Shown in pieces: positions 43,078 through 51,555 of a stretch of DNA of 64,000 nucleotides (position 1 is the first letter of the stretch; each line of letters starts with the position of its first letter). The notes below the pieces were generated by a model. The model ran no database searches and was not told the origin of the DNA. It saw only the letters and a program-made list of their open reading frames with translations. The translations under genes were made by a program, and so were the position numbers. The stretch comes from Halobacillus sp. Marseille-P3879 (GTDB lineage Bacteria > Bacillota > Bacilli > Bacillales > Halobacillaceae). The stretch covers positions 434,001-498,000 of the forward strand of contig NZ_OESS01000003.1 in NCBI RefSeq assembly GCF_900240285.1. Reading direction: 5' to 3'.

Positions 43078-43749
43078 GTGAGCTCAGTAAATCTTAATTA
43101 TAATGCCTTATCTAATCAAATTGCTGAATACATCTCTAAACAAATTATTAGCGGAGGGTTAAAGTCTGGGGAAAAAATTGTTGAAAACGTATATGCTGCA
43201 GATTTTGGTACAAGTCGAGCCCCGGTTCGTGAAGCTATTTACCTCTTAACCATCGAAGGGCTGGTTGAAAGAATTCCAAGAAAAGGTGCCGTTGTAAAAG
43301 AACATACGGAAAATGAAGTATATGATCTCCTTGAGATTAGAATTATGCTTGAATCTCTTGCGATGAATCGAATAAAAGATGGTCAGGTAGACCAAGAGGT
43401 TGTAAAAAAGATGGAAGCATTGTATGAGAAGATGGTTTCAGAAAAAGACATAAAGAGTTATACCGAGCTTAACCATGCTTTTCACTTATGTTTAATTGAA
43501 ATGAGTAGAAGTGAAACCATTGAGAAAATGTATACTCGTTTAGAGCTGCCACTGCTTAGAGTTCAAAATGTTTCTTTTACTGCCGAAGGGAATATTGAAA
43601 AATCAGTTAAAGAACATTTTACTTTAGTCGAACTTCTCAAAGCCGGCAAAGTAGAAGAGGCTGCCACTGTCTTAGAGAGACATAACCAGGATGTAATTAC
43701 GACCATTCAAAAACAGCTGTTTAGCCATAGCAGCGATTCCCAACTTTAA
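43078..43749 (+). CDS. GntR/FCD-family regulator of malonate genes
   Basis: A 223-residue repressor: N-terminal GntR winged helix (about 8-72; GTSRAPVREAIYLLTIEGLVER is the recognition helix region) and a C-terminal FCD effector domain (about 80-210) with ligand-type residues (ELNHAFHLCLIEMS, VKEHFTLVELLKAG). MdcY of Acinetobacter and MatR of rhizobia are GntR-type regulators of malonate genes, so malonate or malonyl-CoA is a likely effector. GTG start at 43078 with AAGGAGG upstream. It lies between madLM and the mdc operon, among three of its predicted operators. Confidence 0.85.
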   Translation: MSSVNLNYNALSNQIAEYISKQIISGGLKSGEKIVENVYAADFGTSRAPVREAIYLLTIEGLVERIPRKGAVVKEHTENEVYDLLEIRIMLESLAMNRIKDGQVDQEVVKKMEALYEKMVSEKDIKSYTELNHAFHLCLIEMSRSETIEKMYTRLELPLLRVQNVSFTAEGNIEKSVKEHFTLVELLKAGKVEEAATVLERHNQDVITTIQKQLFSHSSDSQL

Positions 43750-43782
43750 AAGAAAAAAGGGTGAAAATTCCCTTTTCTTTTT
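43748..43782 (+). terminator. Terminator of the GntR regulator gene
   Basis: AAAGAAAAAAGGG pairs with CCCTTTTCTTTTT just after the stop codon. Confidence 0.7.
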
Positions 43783-43789
43783 AAATAAA

Positions 43790-43818
43790 TTTAGTCGACT
43801 GCCGACTGTTGGTAAATT
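43790..43818 (+). promoter_or_regulatory. Promoter of the mdc operon
   Basis: TTTAGT (43790-43795) and TAAATT (43813-43818) are 17 bp apart, and operator site 3 fills the spacer. The same plan (TTTAGT, operator, CAAATT) stands before the amidase operon on the other strand. Confidence 0.5.
43793..43807. promoter_or_regulatory. GntR operator site 3 (mdc operon)
   Basis: AGTCG-ACTGC-CGACT is a perfect match to the inverted repeat, in the spacer of the predicted mdcH promoter, 35 bp before the mdcH start. Confidence 0.75.
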
Positions 43819-43841
43819 TCATAACAGGAGCGAATATTATA

Positions 43842-44762
43842 ATGTCTACTGTCTTTCTTTTCCCTGGTCAAGGGTCACAAAAGCCTCGCATGTTTCAGGA
43901 TTTACCGGACCACCCAGTTGTAAGGAAAGTATTTGAAGAGGCCAGTGACGAATTAGATGAAAGCGTTTACCAGTGGGATGTAGAATCTAAACTAAGTTCT
44001 ACCATTGCCGTACAGATATGCCTGCTTGTTTCTGGGGTGGCGTCAGCACGAGTGCTAAAGGAGAAAGGAGCTGTGCCGGATTTCGTTGCAGGTCATTCTG
44101 TTGGAACGTTCGGAGCCGCGGTAGTTGCAGGAGCCTTAGAGTTTAAAGATGCAGTCCGATTAGTCCGCATGCGTGGAGAATGGATGGAACAGTCATTCAA
44201 AAAAGGGTATGGGATGGGGGTTGTCACAGGGTTGGGTGAAAGACAATTGAATGGATTGATTGATGAGTATAATCAGAATGAAAGAAATATCTATCTTGCT
44301 AATTTAAATAGTTCTCGACAAATGACAATAGCTGGGTCTCTCCCTGAACTACGCAGGTTTATGGAGATTGCTATTGCGAACCATGCTCAGAAAGCAGAAC
44401 TCTTAGATGTTGCCGTACCGTCCCACTGCTCCTTATTGAATGAGCTGTCTTTAAAGTTAGAGGCAGAGCTTGATCGTCTTTCAGTGAAGAACCCTGAGAT
44501 TCCATACGCCGGTAATCTTAGGGGGCGGGTTTTAAGAAGGGGAGAGGCTATAAAAAAAGATTTAGCGTGGAATGTTTCTCATTCTGTTCATTGGCATGAA
44601 GCAACATCCTTGCTATATGAGCTGGGAGTTCGGTTATTCGTCGAGATGCTTCCTGGAAACGTACTGACGAAATTGGCAGAAGACGCTTTTCCTGAAGCAA
44701 GAGCAATTTCTATCTCAGATGATGGCAGTGATACGGCTGCTATTCTAGTTAATCGATTATAA
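43842..44762 (+). CDS. mdcH: Malonate decarboxylase malonyltransferase MdcH
   Basis: A 306-residue acyltransferase of the FabD fold: FPGQGSQKPRMF at the N-terminus and the nucleophile serine in GHSVG (about residue 87), with PSHCSLL and the basic residue expected in the R/H pair. In this system MdcH loads malonyl onto the acetylated carrier protein to prime the cycle. Start ATG 43842 with AGGAG upstream; the in-frame upstream extension runs into the operator. Having mdcH as first gene is unlike the better-known operons that begin with mdcA. Confidence 0.85.
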   Translation: MSTVFLFPGQGSQKPRMFQDLPDHPVVRKVFEEASDELDESVYQWDVESKLSSTIAVQICLLVSGVASARVLKEKGAVPDFVAGHSVGTFGAAVVAGALEFKDAVRLVRMRGEWMEQSFKKGYGMGVVTGLGERQLNGLIDEYNQNERNIYLANLNSSRQMTIAGSLPELRRFMEIAIANHAQKAELLDVAVPSHCSLLNELSLKLEAELDRLSVKNPEIPYAGNLRGRVLRRGEAIKKDLAWNVSHSVHWHEATSLLYELGVRLFVEMLPGNVLTKLAEDAFPEARAISISDDGSDTAAILVNRL

Positions 44763-44791
44763 ATTCATTAAATGAAAGGGAGAGACAGTAC

Positions 44792-46444
44792 ATGACGATT
44801 AATACCCAAACGAATAACAGTTGGACGACAAGACGAGATGCCAAAACTAAACGAATGAATAAGATTACGCATATTACAGATTCAAGGGTGATTCCAACGG
44901 ATCGAATGGTGGAAGTCTTAGAGGAGCTGCTGCTTCCTGGTGACAGGGTGGTATTAGAAGGGAATAATCAAAAGCAAGCTTCTTTCCTTTCACAATCGCT
45001 CTCACAAGTGAATTCTGCCAAAGTCTATGATTTACATATGGTATTAAGCAGTATCTCAAGACCAGAACACTTGGATATATTTGAATCTGGAATTGCGGAA
45101 AAAGTGGACTTCGCTTATGCAGGGCCCCAAAGTTTAAGAATCGCTCAAATGATTGAAGATAAGGAACTGACTATGGGAGAGATACACACGTACATTGAAC
45201 TTTATGGCCGGCTGTTTATTGATCTAATCCCAACTATTGCGTTGGTAGCAGCAGATAAGGCGGATAGTGACGGTAATTTATATACAGGGGCAAATACAGA
45301 AGAAACACCGACTATTGTAGAGGCCGCAGCTTTTCGTGACGGCATTGTAATTGCACAAGTAAATGAAATTACTGACGACTTACCTCGTGTAGATATACCT
45401 GGGTCATGGGTTGATTTAGTAGTTGAAGCTGATGAACCCTACCAATTAGAACCGCTTTTTACAAGAGACCCGAGACATATTACTGATATACAGGTCCTTC
45501 TGGCAATGATAACAATACGCGGTATCTATGAGAAGCACCAGGTGCAGTCTCTCAATCACGGGGTTGGTTATAATACAGCTGCTATCGAACTCTTACTCCC
45601 TACTTATGGAGAGTCATTAGGATTAAAAGGGAAAATATGCAAGCATTGGGCATTAAACCCCCATCCTACCATGATTCCAGCCATTGAATCCGGATGGGTA
45701 GAAAGCATTCATTGTTTCGGAGGAGAAGTTGGGATGGAAGAGTATACCTCTAGGCGTCCGGATGTTTTTTTTACCGGAAGAGATGGAAGTCTTCGGTCGA
45801 ATCGAACACTTTCCCAACTAGCAGGTCAATATGCTGTGGATTTATTTGTGGGGTCGAGCTTACAGATAGACTCCGTTGGAAATTCATCAACTGTGACAAA
45901 TGGCAGGCTTGCGGGCTTTGGGGGGGCACCGAATATGGGGCATGATCCTGGTGGACGAAGACACTCCACGCCGGCATGGTTAAATATGATGACTTCAGAA
46001 GACCCTCTCGCACGTGGGAAGAAGCTGGTGGTTCAAGTAGTAGAAACCCATCAAATAGGAAATACTCCAGTGTTTGTAGAATCTTTAGATGCTATTGACG
46101 TGAAGAACGAAGCTGATCTGGCTACGGCGCCTGTTATGATCTATGGAGATGATGTCACCCACGTAGTCACTGAGGAAGGGATCGCTTATTTATATAAAGC
46201 CAAAAGTCTGGAAGAACGCCGAGAAGCTTTGGCTGCGATAGCAGGAGTAACACCTGTTGGGGTTCGATACTCTCCCAAGGATATTCAAAAACTTCGGCAA
46301 GAGGGGATTGTTGCATTTCCTGAAGACTTAGGGATTCGGCGGTCTGAAGCCAATCGTTCCTTACTTGCAGCTAAGAACATAGAAGAACTTGTTGAGTGGT
46401 CCGGGGGGCTTTACAACCCGCCTGAAAAGTTTCAAAGCTGGTAA
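44792..46444 (+). CDS. mdcA: Malonate decarboxylase alpha subunit MdcA
   Basis: A 550-residue acyl-carrier-protein transferase that exchanges acetyl for malonyl on MdcC. Family marks include HWALNPHPTMIPAIESGWV, SIHCFGGEVGMEEY, and the C-terminal FGGAPNMGHDPGGRRHSTPAW stretch. It is 29 nt after mdcH with GGGAGAG before the ATG. It is the largest subunit and the most diagnostic gene of the biotin-independent malonate decarboxylase. Confidence 0.92.
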   Translation: MTINTQTNNSWTTRRDAKTKRMNKITHITDSRVIPTDRMVEVLEELLLPGDRVVLEGNNQKQASFLSQSLSQVNSAKVYDLHMVLSSISRPEHLDIFESGIAEKVDFAYAGPQSLRIAQMIEDKELTMGEIHTYIELYGRLFIDLIPTIALVAADKADSDGNLYTGANTEETPTIVEAAAFRDGIVIAQVNEITDDLPRVDIPGSWVDLVVEADEPYQLEPLFTRDPRHITDIQVLLAMITIRGIYEKHQVQSLNHGVGYNTAAIELLLPTYGESLGLKGKICKHWALNPHPTMIPAIESGWVESIHCFGGEVGMEEYTSRRPDVFFTGRDGSLRSNRTLSQLAGQYAVDLFVGSSLQIDSVGNSSTVTNGRLAGFGGAPNMGHDPGGRRHSTPAWLNMMTSEDPLARGKKLVVQVVETHQIGNTPVFVESLDAIDVKNEADLATAPVMIYGDDVTHVVTEEGIAYLYKAKSLEERREALAAIAGVTPVGVRYSPKDIQKLRQEGIVAFPEDLGIRRSEANRSLLAAKNIEELVEWSGGLYNPPEKFQSW

Positions 46445-46460
46445 AGAGGTGAGCAAGCCT

Positions 46461-47330
46461 ATGACATGGAAAAACGCAAGAGAATGTGGGGAAAACCTTA
46501 GTTACTGGGTGGTTCAGGCCTTAATAAACGAAGTGGAGCTTGCTCCTAAACCAGGACTGGTTGACCCAAATGACAGAGGGTCTCATCAAGACATGAATTT
46601 TGAATTAATGGTCCAGTCTGCCCGTTCTCTACAGGAAACATTTAAGTTAATTGCTGAAGTTTCATATAGGCAAGAGCCGAGCCAGCAGCTGCGGGAAGAA
46701 ATAGCAGGCATTGGGAGAGCTGGTGAGAAGAAAATGATGCAGGTTACGGGCGGGATCAATACGCATAAAGGAGCAATATGGGTACTGGGACTTCTAACTT
46801 CCGCTGCAGCTGTCAATCCTCCAGGCGAGGACACCAAACGGCTCGTGCAAACAGCTTCACGGATAGCACGATTTCCAGATCATTACGCTCCCAGTATTCC
46901 CACCCACGGTTCTACCCTTCATGAAAAACTGGGTGTAAAGGGAGCTAGAGGGGAAGCTGAAGCTGGCTACCCAAATCTTATAGAAATCGCCTTGCCTGCA
47001 TTAGATCATTCAAGAAGAAAAGGTATTTCAGAACGCCAAGTGAAGTTGGACACTTTAGTAGCATTGATTGCCTGCTTAGAAGATACATGTATTATTCATC
47101 GAGGAGGATTGCTGGTCTTAGAGTTGGTCCAGGAAAAAGCTGCTCATATCTTACAATGCGGAGGAGTCTCTACTCTGGAAGGATGGAGGGAGCTGGAAGA
47201 ATTAAATCAATTATTTTTAAAATACCACGTCTCCCCTGGAGGAAGTGCTGATTTATTAGCAGCAGCTCTATTTTTGGATCAGTTAAAAAAAGTTCCTTTT
47301 AATGAATCGAAAGGTAAGGTAACTATATAA
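46461..47330 (+). CDS. mdcB: Triphosphoribosyl-dephospho-CoA synthase MdcB
   Basis: A 289-residue CitG/MdcB-family enzyme that makes the prosthetic-group precursor of the carrier protein from ATP and dephospho-CoA. The N-terminal EVELAPKPGLVDPNDRGSHQDM, GGINTHKGAIWVLGLL and SPGGSADLLAAALFL motifs are diagnostic. ATG 46461 has AAGAGGTGAG 7 nt upstream; a longer frame would run into mdcA. Confidence 0.9.
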   Translation: MTWKNARECGENLSYWVVQALINEVELAPKPGLVDPNDRGSHQDMNFELMVQSARSLQETFKLIAEVSYRQEPSQQLREEIAGIGRAGEKKMMQVTGGINTHKGAIWVLGLLTSAAAVNPPGEDTKRLVQTASRIARFPDHYAPSIPTHGSTLHEKLGVKGARGEAEAGYPNLIEIALPALDHSRRKGISERQVKLDTLVALIACLEDTCIIHRGGLLVLELVQEKAAHILQCGGVSTLEGWRELEELNQLFLKYHVSPGGSADLLAAALFLDQLKKVPFNESKGKVTI

Positions 47331-47343
47331 AGGAGGAGTCAGA

Positions 47344-47649
47344 TTGGAATCATTGTTTTTTCAATATCCAGCTAAAAATAAAATAGAACGCCAATCCCAT
47401 GTAGGTGTAGTAGGTTCGGGAGATTTAGAAGTATTAGTTACCCCTTCTGAAGAACCGTGGGTTAAAGTAGAAGTCAGAACAGGTATGACCGGGTTTGAGC
47501 AGACTTGGGAAAAGGTAATCGAAAGGTTCTGTAATTATTATGCAGCACAGGCAACTATACAAGTGAATGACTTTGGGGCTACTCCTGGGGTTGTCTCCCT
47601 GCGGTTGGTTCAAGCTTTGGAGGTGAGTGGTCACCATGAAATCTCTTAA
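47344..47649 (+). CDS. mdcC: Malonate decarboxylase acyl carrier subunit MdcC
   Basis: A 101-residue carrier protein that holds the acyl group on a 2'-(5''-phosphoribosyl)-3'-dephospho-CoA arm. The attachment serine is in VGVVGSGDLEVLV (about residue 27), the usual position. The start is TTG 47344 with AGGAGG upstream. Its 3' end overlaps the start of the beta/gamma fusion gene by 14 nt, suggesting coupled translation. Confidence 0.88.
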   Translation: MESLFFQYPAKNKIERQSHVGVVGSGDLEVLVTPSEEPWVKVEVRTGMTGFEQTWEKVIERFCNYYAAQATIQVNDFGATPGVVSLRLVQALEVSGHHEIS

Positions 47650-49312
47650 AGTGAGTTTTGCAGAATTAAACGCTCGGGAACGTACAAAGGCGTTATTAGA
47701 TGAAGATACGTTTCGCGAGTTACTGGATCCTTTTGAGGGTTTCGAATCCCCTCATTTAGTACGTCAGGGGATTGTCCCTCAAAGCGACGATGGGGTAGTG
47801 ATAGCAAAAGGAAACATTAATGGAGACCCGGCAGTTATTATTTCAATCGAAGGCAGCTTTCAAGGAGGCGGGATTGGAGAGGTTTCAGGCGCAAAGATAG
47901 CCGGAGCCCTTGAGTTAGCTCTTCGTGATAACCAAAATGGGATTCCTACTCGCACAATTATTGTCTATGATACCGGTGGTGTTAGGCTGCAGGAAGCCAA
48001 CTATGGATTGTTAGCTATTGCTGAGATCGGTTCAGCAATTTCTGCGTTAAGAGAATATACACCTGTCATTGGAGTGATACCTGGTAAAATAGGCTGTTTT
48101 GGAGGGATGTCCCTGACAGCAGGGTTATGCAGCACCCTTATCATGACTAAAGAAGGACGGCTTACATTAAATGGACCGGAAGTTATTGAACAAGAAGCTG
48201 GAATCCAGGAATTCGACTCTCAGAATAGACGTTTAATATGGAATACAATTGGTGGTGAACAGCGTTTCTCCCTTGGTTTTGTTGATTATCTCGCAGAAGA
48301 TGACATTGATTCAATAAAAAACATAATTATAGAAAGTACCCGGCGAACGGAGAAGAGCCATTCTCGCAGCGAGCAAGTGCAGCTTTATAGAAACCGCCTA
48401 CAAAAAATAGACCCTTCGTTCCCTTTAAATTCATTAGATTTACAAAGGAAGTGGGAAGAAGCGAGCATTGAAGAAGGGGAAAGATGGATTGAGGAGAATT
48501 CTGACGAAAGCTGCATTGAAAGTAGAGGTAGGACTTGGTTTACAGCTTTAACAACCAAAACCAAAAGTAATCTTACCCCTTCCGTTTTGTGTGCAGATGA
48601 AGAAATCGAAGATGAACGTGTTCGTTATATTTCGGTTGTACCTAATTTGAATAGCCGCTACCACCGTGCCCGCGAAGGAGAAGTGGGACTGGAAGAAGGA
48701 TGGACGATTGCTCACTATGTAAGGGAAGCAATTGAGCAGGATGACGGAGGTGACCGCCGTGCTATTGTAGCGATTGTGGATGTCCCCAGCCAAGCATATG
48801 GATACACTGAGGAATTACTGGGGCTGCATCAGGCAGGAGCAGCGGCAGTAGATGCTTATGCAGCAGCTCGACGTGCAGGTCATCCTGTCGTTACTTTAGT
48901 GGTAGGTAATGCCATTTCGGGAGCATTTCTCACTCATGGGCTTCAGGCTAATCGTATACTTGCTTTAGACGATGAAAAAGTGAACATCCATGTCATGTCA
49001 AAGCAATCCGCCGCTCGCATTACACGTCGTACCGTTCAGGAACTTGAAGAAGCTACTAAAAAAACGCCGGCCATGGCCTATGATGTGTTGTCTTTTTCTA
49101 CTCTTGGTGCTCTTCATGAACTGATTGGAGGAGTGAATGCAAGTAACCCGGAAAGTGAAGATATTAAGTTAATAGAAAGAAAAATAGTAGAATCAATAGA
49201 TAGTGCCAGGTCTGGTCCTTCAGATTTAAGAATCCGACTGCAATCTTTACAGGCAAAAGATAACCGGTCAGCATCGATTAAAGTGAGAGAGAGGCTGGAA
49301 ACCCTATGGTAA
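47636..49312 (+). CDS. mdcDE: Fused malonate decarboxylase beta-gamma subunit
   Basis: A 558-residue fusion of MdcD (about 1-270) and MdcE (about 300-558), which together decarboxylate malonyl-S-carrier. The beta half has FQGGGIGEVSGAKIAGALELAL and GVIPGKIGCFGGMSLTAGL; the gamma half has VDVPSQAYGYTEELLGLHQAG and VVGNAISGAFLTHGLQAN. In the characterised Klebsiella and Pseudomonas systems these are separate polypeptides. There is no internal stop or frameshift and no strong internal ribosome site. ATG 47636 is preferred over GTG 47627, which abuts GGAGGTGA. Confidence 0.9.
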   Translation: MKSLKVSFAELNARERTKALLDEDTFRELLDPFEGFESPHLVRQGIVPQSDDGVVIAKGNINGDPAVIISIEGSFQGGGIGEVSGAKIAGALELALRDNQNGIPTRTIIVYDTGGVRLQEANYGLLAIAEIGSAISALREYTPVIGVIPGKIGCFGGMSLTAGLCSTLIMTKEGRLTLNGPEVIEQEAGIQEFDSQNRRLIWNTIGGEQRFSLGFVDYLAEDDIDSIKNIIIESTRRTEKSHSRSEQVQLYRNRLQKIDPSFPLNSLDLQRKWEEASIEEGERWIEENSDESCIESRGRTWFTALTTKTKSNLTPSVLCADEEIEDERVRYISVVPNLNSRYHRAREGEVGLEEGWTIAHYVREAIEQDDGGDRRAIVAIVDVPSQAYGYTEELLGLHQAGAAAVDAYAAARRAGHPVVTLVVGNAISGAFLTHGLQANRILALDDEKVNIHVMSKQSAARITRRTVQELEEATKKTPAMAYDVLSFSTLGALHELIGGVNASNPESEDIKLIERKIVESIDSARSGPSDLRIRLQSLQAKDNRSASIKVRERLETLW

Positions 49313-49950
49313 TGAATCCTCACGATCTTTTGAAAATAAAAAAAACGACGAAGCTGTCGAGCTCTCCTGAGATTCCTGAATGGGTCACAGAATCATTGCA
49401 AGATGTTCCGTACGTTGTGGTACGGCGTGCTCCAATGTCAGAAGGGATGATACCAATAGGAGTGCGGGGGAAAAAACGTAATCAGCGATTCGGTGCCTAT
49501 ATAGCTGAAGAGGACATCGTTCACTTGATTTCGCCAGTTACGATTTTACAGAAGTACGCCTGGAGGGAAAAAATAAGCAATAGCCCAATGCCTGCGATCA
49601 AGGCATTGGGTCATGTGCATGAAATATTCAAACCTTATAATTTGTTATGGGGGCCCGCGGGAAGTGTAGGGTTTGAGATGGTCAGTAAGTGCCAGACTGT
49701 TACTAAGAGCAGTGATCTGGATGTTGTCGTCTATGCGGATGAAGTTTTATTAATTGAAGTGGTCGAAAACATTGTTAACAAGCTTAATCAACTTTCCGTC
49801 ATGGTTGATGTCCAAATTGAAACTCCGAATGGTTCAGTATCTTTAAGAGAATATGCCCGGGAGAAGGGGCCAATCTTAATGAAAACAATAGATGGGGCAA
49901 AGCTAGTTCATAACCCTTGGGAGCCTGAATTCGTCACAGCCCCATATTAG
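49306..49950 (+). CDS. mdcG: Holo-carrier-protein synthase MdcG
   Basis: A 214-residue phosphoribosyl-dephospho-CoA transferase that attaches the prosthetic group to MdcC. The nucleotidyltransferase motif GPAGSVGFEMVS...SSDLDVVV (about 116-140) holds the paired metal-binding aspartates. It overlaps the fusion gene by 7 nt. With mdcH, A, B, C, DE this is a complete decarboxylase set; MdcG is last. Confidence 0.88.
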   Translation: MVMNPHDLLKIKKTTKLSSSPEIPEWVTESLQDVPYVVVRRAPMSEGMIPIGVRGKKRNQRFGAYIAEEDIVHLISPVTILQKYAWREKISNSPMPAIKALGHVHEIFKPYNLLWGPAGSVGFEMVSKCQTVTKSSDLDVVVYADEVLLIEVVENIVNKLNQLSVMVDVQIETPNGSVSLREYAREKGPILMKTIDGAKLVHNPWEPEFVTAPY

Positions 49951-50045
49951 TAAAAAGTGTCCTGATTTTTCTATGCTTTAAGAACGTATAACTTTGTTAA
50001 AGTCCTTTGACTTCCGCCATGGACTTGACAGTAAGCCAGTTTTTT

Positions 50046-50753
50046 CTAATCCTTTTGTTTTTCTAAATAAAGAATAATAGCTATTGTTATTACAACGCAA
50101 ACGACAATTTTGATTAGACTAAAGATAGGCGAAAACAGAACAATCATACCTACTGCAAGTGCAATTCCCCCATACAATGGAGTTTTATAAGCAAATTGGC
50201 CTAAAACAGCCCCGAATATAGCGGGAAGTACAAAAGCAAATGCATCTTCTACGGCAGGAGGAATGATCGAAAGAATATAGGTCCCGCCTAAAATAATTAA
50301 AACAATAACTACTATATTCACTAAAGAAGCAATTGCGATACCGAATACTCCAGCTAGCTCTGCTTTACGTGACCCACTTTTCGCCCCGATAGCTTTTTGA
50401 GCAGAGACAGAACAGGGAAGACACATGTTTGCTATATTTCCGGTTAAAAACGCTAAATAAGTACCGGCAATTCCGAGAGTAGGGTAATACGTAATGGGCT
50501 CCAGTATCCACATGATTCCAATAAAACCTGCATATCCTACAAGTCCTGTGAAAATGGCTCCCCACCCAGGGTGAGCATCTAAAATAAAAGACATATATAT
50601 AGGCGGGATGAAGCACATTATAATTAATGTGAAGAGTGTTAGACGTCCCCAAAAATGAGCTCTGTTATGGAATATTTCCATGCTGTTTGTTGTTTCTGCT
50701 CCTGCACGACTTACATATTCATCTGGAGTTACCTTTTCCGGGTTAAGACTCAT
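50046..50753 (-). CDS. Polytopic membrane protein next to DUF5058
   Basis: A 235-residue membrane protein with about six helices (near 35-55, 62-82, 90-112, 138-160, 172-192 and 205-230) and a soluble acidic N-terminus. The segment GNIANMCLPCSVSAQKAIGAKSGSRKAE between helices is distinctive and hydrophilic. I do not know a named family. It is last of four genes and 47 nt after the DUF5058 gene; the two may form one transporter. Confidence 0.65.
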   Translation of the reverse strand: MSLNPEKVTPDEYVSRAGAETTNSMEIFHNRAHFWGRLTLFTLIIMCFIPPIYMSFILDAHPGWGAIFTGLVGYAGFIGIMWILEPITYYPTLGIAGTYLAFLTGNIANMCLPCSVSAQKAIGAKSGSRKAELAGVFGIAIASLVNIVVIVLIILGGTYILSIIPPAVEDAFAFVLPAIFGAVLGQFAYKTPLYGGIALAVGMIVLFSPIFSLIKIVVCVVITIAIILYLEKQKD

Positions 50754-50800
50754 CAGATTTCCTCCTTATTTTTCTAATACCTCAGCACATGGTCGGTAAT

Positions 50801-51511
50801 TTAGAAGAGGGTAGTAAAGTAAGCACTTGCCATACCAATTACCATAGCAATCCCTAATGCCCATTCTTTTAACCAGGCAAAGTTTACTTTATCAGCTATA
50901 AGCATGATAAGAACCATCGAAGAAAGAGCAGCAAGACCTGCTATAGTATGAGTAACACTTAAAACCATTTGATCACTTGCCTGGTATCCAAAAGCACCTA
51001 ACATAGCAGCAGAGGAAACAGCAGCCATGATTTTTGGGTTTTTCTTCTCAATTTTCTTCTGTGTATTCCCAAGGGATTTGGTGAAAAAAGCCGTAAAGAG
51101 TAACCACCCCATCCCACCGAGACACATCGTCCAAACGACAGTTGTAAAAGCTGAAATTGAAAAGTTGTCGGAGTTTAATCCCACGCCAAAAGCATTGGCT
51201 CCTATCTCTGCTGCAGCTGATTCAGTTGCTGCAGACCCTATTATTCCTATTCTCATTAATGTTAACGGGGAACCGAGCAAAGCGATTAACGAAACAAGTA
51301 TGATTGCAATCGCAAATGAAGGCCCTATCGAACTAATGAATCCTGTTCTAATAGCAGTTTTTACTTCCTTAGAAGTCATTCCTATACCTGGAGCTGATTT
51401 CTTTGCTATTCTTAAAAACACGATCGCTTGAAACATAACGATCCCAACGAAAATAAAAGCCATAATCCATAAAGGAGCACTATTTGCTATGTTCATTGTC
51501 TCGTTACTCAA
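50801..51511 (-). CDS. DUF5058-family membrane protein
   Basis: A 236-residue protein with about six helices. The pattern PLWIMAFIFVGIVMFQAIVF, VKTAIRTGFISSIGPSFAIAI and the MRIGIIGSAATESAAAEIGA stretch match DUF5058, which in Firmicutes tends to stand next to M20 amidohydrolases. Function is unknown. Here it is between the M20 gene and a second membrane protein, so a two-component carrier for the hydrolase substrate is the simplest hypothesis. Confidence 0.7.
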   Translation of the reverse strand: MSNETMNIANSAPLWIMAFIFVGIVMFQAIVFLRIAKKSAPGIGMTSKEVKTAIRTGFISSIGPSFAIAIILVSLIALLGSPLTLMRIGIIGSAATESAAAEIGANAFGVGLNSDNFSISAFTTVVWTMCLGGMGWLLFTAFFTKSLGNTQKKIEKKNPKIMAAVSSAAMLGAFGYQASDQMVLSVTHTIAGLAALSSMVLIMLIADKVNFAWLKEWALGIAMVIGMASAYFTTLF

Positions 51512-51555
51512 ATTAAGTTCCCCCTTGATTCAGTCTAATTGATAATTCAACTTAC

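Noticed and set aside
49951-50045. Terminator between the convergent mdc and amidase operons
   Set aside because: Only a 6-bp AAGTCC/GGACTT pairing with a long loop and no T-run is visible.
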